From: an uncultured Gammaproteobacteria bacterium
GTDB taxonomy: Bacteria > Pseudomonadota > Gammaproteobacteria > HyVt-429
Direction of reading: 5' to 3'
Assembly: GCA_947259975.1 (NCBI GenBank)
Contig: CAMYOD010000003.1
Location: 56,433 to 120,432 of the forward strand
DNA length: 64,000 nt
The position numbers and the translations under genes were made by a program. The notes under the pieces were generated by a model. That model made no database searches and was not told the DNA's origin. It saw only the letters and a list, made by a program, of their open reading frames with translations. Below are positions 57,453 through 64,000 of this stretch, piece after piece. The stretch's first letter is position 1. Every line of letters begins with the position of its first letter.

Positions 57453-59558
57453 CTAAAGCTCGACGGCATGCTCCAGTTTCTTCCAACGATTAAAGTAGAA
57501 AAAGATACTGCCGGTCTTGGTCTGTTTCAGGCGTGACAATTTGCCTTCCTCATCGACCATGACAATTTTCTTATCCAGCACCCGGGTGCCGCGGGGCGCA
57601 AACAGAAAACTATAGGGTTGGTCATCGGCGATCACCGCATGTAAGCGATGGGTCAGTTCACGCTGTGTGGCCACATCATACTCACGGCGAATGCGTACGA
57701 TGAGATCATCCGCGACAGGATTGTTATACCCCACGAAATTCAACTGGTTTGGGCCGGACTCACTGGAATGCCAGATCTGATAAAGATCCGGATCGACCCC
57801 CATGCTCCAACCCAGGACCACCGCGTCAAACTTGCCCGGGTTGATAAAATCCTTGAGCAGTACCGCCCACTCGAACAACTGGGTGTTGCATTTGATGCCG
57901 ATCTTGCGCCAATTGTTCTGGGCAATGGTGAGCACCGCCTTGCGTACCAGATTGCCGTTGTTGGTGATGAGATTAAATTCCAGCAGTTGTCCGTCTTTCT
58001 CCAGCCAGCCGTCGGCATTTTTGCGCCAGCCCGCCTCCCCCAACAGCGCCTCAGCTGCCATCGGATCGTAGGGTAACGGCAGCACCGTTGCATCGTACCA
58101 CTGGGTGTTTTTCGGATAGGGCCCGGTGATTCGCTCGCCCTCACCATAGAGAACGTACTTGATGATCTCATCCACGTTAACGGCCATGCCTAAAGCTCGT
58201 CGTACGCGCTTATCTTTCAGTATTGGATGGCGGTTGCTATAGCCGATATAGGTAAAACCCAGACCGAGACTTGAGTAGGACTGGTAGGCCGGATCGTCCG
58301 TATAACGCGCGACCTGATGTGGCAGCGTGCCGTAGGTATCGATGGCGCCGGTACGGAATTCGACTTCCTGGGTCAGCGCATCGGGAATGATGCGGTAAAA
58401 ATAGTCCTTGTAAAGCGGCGGCCCCTCCCAGTAGTCGTCGTTGCGGGTCAGATGAATCATCTCGTCGCTTTGCCATTTCACGAACTTAAACGGCCCGAAG
58501 CCAATGGGCTTGCGATTGAATTCGCTGTCACGCATGCCGAAGGCCTCGCGCGCCGTCTCCGACAGGCCGCGGCGATCCATTTCCTGCCGCATGGCGTCTT
58601 CGTTGAGCAAATGCTCTGGTAGGATCCCCATGCTCCAGGCGTTGATGGCCGGCGAGAACAGCCGCTTATAAATCACCTCGACCACATGGGGGGCGATAAT
58701 CCGCACCGACTTGATGGGCTCGAAATCCGACGTCCGCGGCGAGAGGTTCTTCGGATCCATGATGGCCTCGTAGGTGAACTTCACATCGCCGGCGTCGAAC
58801 TCATGACCATCGTGAAAGTGCACCCCGTTACGCAGATTGAAGCGAATAATCGGATTGTGTTCGAAGACCGGTAGCAGTTCAGCGAAGCGCGGTGCGACCA
58901 GATTACGTTTGTTGGTAGGCTCTACCTCGATCCAGCTGTCATAGGGCGCACTCGAGGCGTAGTCATCGCCGATGATCACCTCCAGCCGCTTAAAGAAATC
59001 CTGATCCACCTTGCGTAATCGAAACTCGACCCGCTCGGGAACATGCAAGTCTACTGTCACACTTATTGCCGTATCGTCTTCACTCCGCAACGAGATCGAT
59101 TCCGTACGCTCGTGTGCCGGCTGCAGTCGAATATCGATGAGATTGTCTTGCAGGCTGTTCAAAGTTCCATCGGTCACTGCGCGACGAATCCTCGTCTCCA
59201 GCTCGCCCGTCGTGACCGGACTACCGTCGGGAAAATACGCACGCGGATTGACTGCCAGATAGGCCGTTTCCGTGACGGTCCAGTCAGTGGCAAGGCGACC
59301 ACGCAGGTTCAGGTTTTCATCCAGATCCAGCAGGCCCTCAAAGACTTTATCGACAATACCGCTGCTGGCGGTATCGGCGTTGAGGATTGGATTCAGGATC
59401 TTGGCGTCACCGATAGACGCCTCGATAAATTTTTCAAGCCGGGCTGGATTGCCCGTCGTCTGGGCCTCATAGGTGGGCACCCAGAAAACAGACTGGAAGA
59501 GCGCCAGCACCAACACGACGGGGGCGATGATCAATAACCACTTAAGCCGCAATGTCAT
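57453..59558 (-). CDS. ABC transporter substrate-binding protein (SBP_bac_5, 701 aa), operon 2
   Basis: ADTASSGIVDKVFEGLLDLDENLNLRGRLATDWTVTE...FNLRNGVHFHDGHEFDAGDVKFTYEAIMDPKN. Confidence 0.9.
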   Translation of the reverse strand: MTLRLKWLLIIAPVVLVLALFQSVFWVPTYEAQTTGNPARLEKFIEASIGDAKILNPILNADTASSGIVDKVFEGLLDLDENLNLRGRLATDWTVTETAYLAVNPRAYFPDGSPVTTGELETRIRRAVTDGTLNSLQDNLIDIRLQPAHERTESISLRSEDDTAISVTVDLHVPERVEFRLRKVDQDFFKRLEVIIGDDYASSAPYDSWIEVEPTNKRNLVAPRFAELLPVFEHNPIIRFNLRNGVHFHDGHEFDAGDVKFTYEAIMDPKNLSPRTSDFEPIKSVRIIAPHVVEVIYKRLFSPAINAWSMGILPEHLLNEDAMRQEMDRRGLSETAREAFGMRDSEFNRKPIGFGPFKFVKWQSDEMIHLTRNDDYWEGPPLYKDYFYRIIPDALTQEVEFRTGAIDTYGTLPHQVARYTDDPAYQSYSSLGLGFTYIGYSNRHPILKDKRVRRALGMAVNVDEIIKYVLYGEGERITGPYPKNTQWYDATVLPLPYDPMAAEALLGEAGWRKNADGWLEKDGQLLEFNLITNNGNLVRKAVLTIAQNNWRKIGIKCNTQLFEWAVLLKDFINPGKFDAVVLGWSMGVDPDLYQIWHSSESGPNQLNFVGYNNPVADDLIVRIRREYDVATQRELTHRLHAVIADDQPYSFLFAPRGTRVLDKKIVMVDEEGKLSRLKQTKTGSIFFYFNRWKKLEHAVEL

Positions 59559-59793
59559 CCCCCGTTCTGGTAAAAAGTTTTTTCACTATGTGCACGACGT
59601 GCTGTTACCGAATATGCGCGACACACAAGATACCGAATTCATTCGCATTTTACAGAATCCACGGCCATTGCGTTACCGGACGTCCTCATATTGTGCCGAC
59701 CCGTTAAACAGGGTATATAGGGCCCACCATGCCCGCAGGTCACGACAGACGCCTGTGGATTTCTGCTGACGTAACGAGACCTTGGGGGAGGAT

Positions 59794-60585
59794 ATGGGAT
59801 TTCTTGCCGGAAAACGCGCTTTGATCGTCGGTGTCGCGAGCGAACGCTCGATTGCCTACGGCACCGCCAAGGCCATGCATCGGGAAGGAGCCCAGCTCGC
59901 CTTTACCTACCAGAACGAGAAGCTACGGACACGGGTCGAAAAAGTCGCACAACAGACCGACTCCGAAATTGTCTTGCCCTGTGATGTAAGCAGTGACGAA
60001 CAGATCGAGGCGGTATTCTCCGAGCTTGGCAAGGCCTGGGACGGCCTGGACATCATTGTGCATTCGGTGGCATTTGCGCCGCGGGAACAGCTGGACGGGC
60101 TCTATCTGGATGCAGTGACCCGCGAAGGCTTCAACACTGCGCACGAGGTCAGTTCGTATAGCTTTGCCGCCCTGGCCAAGGCCGGCCGTGCGCTGATGGC
60201 CGGTCGCGACGGCGCCTTGCTGACACTCTCATATATCGGCGCGGTCCGCTCCATGCCGGGCTACAATGTGATGGGTCTCGCCAAGGCCAGTCTGGAGGCC
60301 AATGTGCGCTATATGGCCCAGACCCTGGGCCCCGAAGGCATTCGCGTGAATGCCATTTCCGCCGGTCCGATCAAGACCCTGGCGGCAGCCGGCATCAGCG
60401 GCATGAAGAAGATGCTCGATTTCTACGACCGGACAGCACCCCTGGGGCGTGGCGTGACCATTCATGAGGTCGGCAATGCCGCCGCCTTTCTTTGCTCCGA
60501 TCTGGCGTCCGGCATCACCGCCGAGATTACCTATGTCGACGGCGGCTTTAATTCAGTCGGCATCGGCGCAAAGATGGTTGAGTGA
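59794..60585 (+). CDS. fabI: Enoyl-[acyl-carrier-protein] reductase (NADH)
   Basis: [42 protein letters not shown]...GGFNSVG. Confidence 0.95.
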   Translation: MGFLAGKRALIVGVASERSIAYGTAKAMHREGAQLAFTYQNEKLRTRVEKVAQQTDSEIVLPCDVSSDEQIEAVFSELGKAWDGLDIIVHSVAFAPREQLDGLYLDAVTREGFNTAHEVSSYSFAALAKAGRALMAGRDGALLTLSYIGAVRSMPGYNVMGLAKASLEANVRYMAQTLGPEGIRVNAISAGPIKTLAAAGISGMKKMLDFYDRTAPLGRGVTIHEVGNAAAFLCSDLASGITAEITYVDGGFNSVGIGAKMVE

Positions 60586-60588
60586 CCG

Positions 60589-62502
60589 CTATAACTGATC
60601 CTCATGGATCACGATTTCGGCGCTGTCTCGCAACCCCTGCCGATAACTGAGGAAGTCATCGTAGCCCCGTCGCGACAGAAGGGTGTTGCGGGTTTGTTGC
60701 ACCAGCGAAGTCTCGGCCTTGGCCGGATCGCCGTCGACAACCGCACTCAGGGCCGCGATAGCGAATCCATCCGCCGCAAGATCAATTCCCGTATAGACCG
60801 TCGCGCCCGCCGCCGGTCGGGCTGCGCGGAACAGTGCGTCGACAATACGCGCATCAATGCCCTGGGCGGCCTGGCGTGACACCTTCTGCGTCGCACTGAC
60901 GGAAACACCGTGGCGCGCTGCCACGGTACTCAGGGCTTCTCCGCTCCGCAAGCTCGCCAGCATTTTTTCGCCCAGCTCGACGGCTTGTTTGCGCGCCGCA
61001 TCGACCTTGAGTTCCTGTTCGATCTGCTCGCGCACCTCCGCCAGGGGGCGCAATTCAGACGGCTTACGCTCGAGCAATCGCAGCGCCACGTAGCTGCCTG
61101 CATCCACCTCGATAACTTCACTGTTCTCTTCGCCGCTAAGAACCTGCTCGGCAAAGGCCGCCGTCACGACGCTCGGTGTCGCGGCGATACCAGGGCCGCC
61201 GTCACGGGAAAACCAGTCGCTCTGCTTGATCTCAAGCCCCAGCTCCTCGGCGGCCGGCTGCAGGCTGTTCGGCTGCTCGTAGACCAGATTGCCGAATTTC
61301 TCCGCCTGATCGAAAAACAGCTCTTCACCACGCTCTTGCTTGAGATCCGCGGCGAGCTGCTCGCGCGCTTGTTCGAAACTCTTTTGTTTTTGCGGTACCA
61401 GTTTCGTTAGCTTAATGACATGAAAACCAAATTGGGTCTCAACGGGATCCGATACGACGCCCTCGGCAAGCGAAAAGACCGCGTCCTCGAACGGCGGCAC
61501 CATTACACCGCGCGCGATCAACCCCAGATCACCGCCTTGCGCGGCAGAACCTATATCACCCGAGTGCTCTTTCGCCAGCGCCGCGAAATCAGCGCCCGCG
61601 CGCGCCTGCGCCGCCAAAGTCTTCGCCTTTTCCAGCGCAGTCTCGCGGACCGCCGCATCCGCATCCTGCGCTGCCGTAATCAGAATATGACTTGCATGAC
61701 GCTGCTCAGGGAGGGTGTACTGGTCGACATTGTTTTCATAACGGGTCCGCAGCTCATCTTCGGTCGGCTCGATCTTGCGCGCCAGATCCACGATTGACAG
61801 CTGGATATATTCAACCCGCAGTTTCTCCGGCACCCGGAATCGAGCATCATTGGTTCGATAATGCTCCTCGATCGCGCTCTCGCTGAGCACGATCTCTGGC
61901 AAGAACTTCTCGGGCTTAATCTGCAGGTAAGCCATCTCGCGCTCTTGCATCTGGAGCACCAGCGCACGCTCCACTTCCCGATTCGTTACGAAGGCGGACT
62001 CGAGATAACCTCGCTGCACCTGGTCAACGGCATTCTGCTGACGCAGGCGCGCCTCGAACTCCAGCGGACTCAGTCGCGCATTGCGCAACGCCAGATCGTA
62101 GCGGGTCGCATCGAAACGGCCGTCACGCTGAAACTCGGAGCGACTTTGAATAAGATCGGTAAGCTGTTTGTCGCTTGTGCGATGACCCTGATCCGATACG
62201 TTGCGTATCAGTAACACGCGATCGATGATGGTTTCGAGCACCTGACGGCGGAAGGCCTCGCTGTTGACATAGTCGGCAGGCACTTTGCCGCCGGAGAGCT
62301 GCTGTACCAGCGCGCGCTGCTCCTCGAGAGCGGCGCGGTACTCCTGGTCGCTTATGTCTTCACCGTCGACCTCGGCAACAACGATCTTGGTCAGCCCCTG
62401 GAAATAGCTCTGCACGCCCCAGAGGGCGAAGGTGACGCAGATCAGGCCGACGATGGCCCATACGAGCCACTTCTGGGCTTTATCCCGGATTGCAGTAAAC
62501 AT
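60589..62502 (-). CDS. ppiD: Periplasmic peptidyl-prolyl isomerase/chaperone PpiD
   Basis: N-terminal TM, SurA-N-like segment, rotamase motif HASHILITAAQDAD...GDLGLIARGVMVPPFEDAVFSL. Confidence 0.93.
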   Translation of the reverse strand: MFTAIRDKAQKWLVWAIVGLICVTFALWGVQSYFQGLTKIVVAEVDGEDISDQEYRAALEEQRALVQQLSGGKVPADYVNSEAFRRQVLETIIDRVLLIRNVSDQGHRTSDKQLTDLIQSRSEFQRDGRFDATRYDLALRNARLSPLEFEARLRQQNAVDQVQRGYLESAFVTNREVERALVLQMQEREMAYLQIKPEKFLPEIVLSESAIEEHYRTNDARFRVPEKLRVEYIQLSIVDLARKIEPTEDELRTRYENNVDQYTLPEQRHASHILITAAQDADAAVRETALEKAKTLAAQARAGADFAALAKEHSGDIGSAAQGGDLGLIARGVMVPPFEDAVFSLAEGVVSDPVETQFGFHVIKLTKLVPQKQKSFEQAREQLAADLKQERGEELFFDQAEKFGNLVYEQPNSLQPAAEELGLEIKQSDWFSRDGGPGIAATPSVVTAAFAEQVLSGEENSEVIEVDAGSYVALRLLERKPSELRPLAEVREQIEQELKVDAARKQAVELGEKMLASLRSGEALSTVAARHGVSVSATQKVSRQAAQGIDARIVDALFRAARPAAGATVYTGIDLAADGFAIAALSAVVDGDPAKAETSLVQQTRNTLLSRRGYDDFLSYRQGLRDSAEIVIHEDQL

Positions 62503-62552
62503 TAAGAGCTCGAGGAAAAAAGGGCGCCCAAATCGAGCGCCCTGCAGAAATC

Positions 62553-62629
62553 TGGCGGAGCGGACGGGACTCGAACCCGCGACCCCCGGCGTGACAGGCC
62601 GGTATTCTAACCAGCTGAACTACCGCTCC
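62553..62629 (-). tRNA. tRNA-Asp (GTC), CCA encoded
   Basis: Reverse strand GGAGCGGTAGTTCAGCTGG...CCTGTCAC...GGGTTCGAGTCCCGTCCGCTCCGCCA. Confidence 0.96.
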
Positions 62630-62639
62630 TGGTCAGTCT

Positions 62640-62715
62640 TGGTGGGTGCTGAGGGGTTCGAACCCCCGACCTTCGCCTTGTAAGGGCGACGCTCTCCCAG
62701 CTGAGCTAAGCACCC
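62640..62715 (-). tRNA. tRNA-Val (TAC), CCA encoded
   Basis: Reverse strand GGGTGCTTAGCTCAGCTGGGAGAGC...CTTACAA...GGGTTCGAACCCCTCAGCACCCACCA. Confidence 0.96.
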
Positions 62716-62725
62716 CGAAGGCGCG

Positions 62726-62998
62726 CTAGTTTAAGGCATCCTTCAGGGCTTTGCCAGCTTTGAACTTCGCACCCTTTGAGGCGCGAATTGTAATAGTTTC
62801 CCCGGTCTGCGGGTTACGCCCCGTACGTGCCGCGCGACTGCTGACGGAAAACGTTCCGAAACCGACGACGGTCACGGAGTCGCCTTTCTTCAATGTACCG
62901 GTAATTCCGTCGAATACCGCATCAACGGCCCTGGCCGCGGCAGCCTTCGAGATGTCTGCGGAGTCTGCCACTGCATCGATTAGATCACCTTTATTCAC
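62726..62998 (-). CDS. hupB: HU-family DNA-binding protein
   Basis: [67 protein letters not shown]. Confidence 0.96.
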   Translation of the reverse strand: MNKGDLIDAVADSADISKAAAARAVDAVFDGITGTLKKGDSVTVVGFGTFSVSSRAARTGRNPQTGETITIRASKGAKFKAGKALKDALN

Positions 62999-63294
62999 GT
63001 TATGTATCCTCTCAATTGAAGGTATCGAAATTTTTTATGGAACGACTTGAGCGCGGAATACTCACCCAGACCACGGCCCACGGATTCTCCCCGCCAACGT
63101 TATAACAAGGCGCCGAAAGTCGTGTCAAGAATCACGTTATTCTGATTGCCGCCCAAATACACGTAGGCCCAACCAAAGAAATATATTGACAAGAAAATAG
63201 AAAGACGCAACCGTTTGTTATGACTACAGCCAACCGCCCGTGTCCGTCTATCGGCTGACAGACGGGCGGCTACTGATCAGTATTATGCGGCAGC

Positions 63295-64000
63295 TTAGTG
63301 GGTCGTGACAACGCTGTCTTTGGTCTTATCGACATCCTTGCCGGCCTTCTCCTTCTTCTTTGGACCCTTCTCGCCCGGCTCGACCCGCATCTGCGGAACC
63401 GTCTCCAATGCGATCTCGAGCACCTGGTCGACCCAACGAACTGGTTGAATATCAAGCTTATCCTTGATGTTCTTCGGAATCTCCGTGAGATCTTTGCGGT
63501 TCTCCTCCGGGATCAGCACGACCTTGATTCCACCGCGGTGGGCCGCCAGCAGCTTTTCTTTCAGCCCGCCGATCGGCAGGACCTCGCCGCGCAGGGTGAT
63601 TTCGCCGGTCATGGCAACATCCGATTTGACCGGTATGCCGGTCAGCGCCGATACGATCGCGGTACACATACCAATACCCGCACTCGGACCGTCCTTGGGC
63701 GTTGCACCCTCGGGTACATGTACGTGAACGTCGTGGTTCTGATAGAACTCGGGATCGATACCGAACGAATCCGCGCGACTGCGTACGACACTGATGGCGG
63801 CCTGGATCGACTCCTGCATTACATCACCGAGCTTGCCCGTGTATATCTGCTTACCCTTACCCGGCAGAATCGAGCTTTCAATCGTTAACAATTCACCACC
63901 GACTTCGGTCCATGCAAGACCAGTCACCTGCCCAACCAGATTCTTTTCCTCAACGATGCCGTAACGGAAGCGCCGTACACCGAGATACTTGGCGAGTTGC
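63295..64000 (-). CDS. lon: ATP-dependent protease La, C-terminal part (continues beyond window)
   Basis: [66 protein letters not shown]; open frame continues to the window edge. Confidence 0.96.
   Translation of the reverse strand, partial: QLAKYLGVRRFRYGIVEEKNLVGQVTGLAWTEVGGELLTIESSILPGKGKQIYTGKLGDVMQESIQAAISVVRSRADSFGIDPEFYQNHDVHVHVPEGATPKDGPSAGIGMCTAIVSALTGIPVKSDVAMTGEITLRGEVLPIGGLKEKLLAAHRGGIKVVLIPEENRKDLTEIPKNIKDKLDIQPVRWVDQVLEIALETVPQMRVEPGEKGPKKKEKAGKDVDKTKDSVVTTH

Overview
This 64 kb window comes from a GC-rich, probably gammaproteobacterial chromosome. That assignment is inferred from gene content and order (lptG-lptF-pepA-holC-valS, hup-lon, ppiD-fabI). Most of it is ordinary: putP-like symporter, UbiA-family prenyltransferase, GGDEF protein, N-carbamoylputrescine amidase-like protein, PilZ protein, HIT protein, gpmI, lptFG, pepA, holC, valS, rhlE-like helicase, rsmE, rsmJ, fabI, ppiD, hup, the C-terminal part of lon, and four tRNAs (Ala-CGC, Arg-CCT, Asp-GTC, Val-TAC). 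There are also two complete five-gene oligopeptide ABC transporter operons, and a nitrate assimilation block (nirB-nirD, a NasA-like molybdoenzyme, a fused DmsB-DmsC-type protein) next to moaE-mobA. The most interesting observations are: (1) a family of intergenic elements with 7-nt periodicity (CAAGNNN / CTTGNNN, with a CGAG/CTCG variant) that form long imperfect hairpins at several loci; (2) a divergent pair, a ~1149-aa protein tentatively related to PPi-dependent PEP carboxykinase and a VOC/HPPD-like protein, each preceded by a sigma54-type promoter; (3) a sigma54-type promoter with a cluster of GCACC/GGTGC half-sites upstream of nirB, in an operon whose nitrate reductase appears to be paired with a quinol-type DmsBC fusion; (4) a Csd4-like (Gln zinc ligand) carboxypeptidase next to a VanY-like peptidase; (5) an apparent internal deletion/frameshift in valS; (6) a head-to-head gene graveyard (ABC-2 permease and TfoX remnants); (7) a RAYT-like remnant bounded by inverted GGGGACAGTATACT repeats; (8) an unlisted 53-aa Cys-rich small ORF before gpmI. 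All identities come from reading the sequence; no database search was run.
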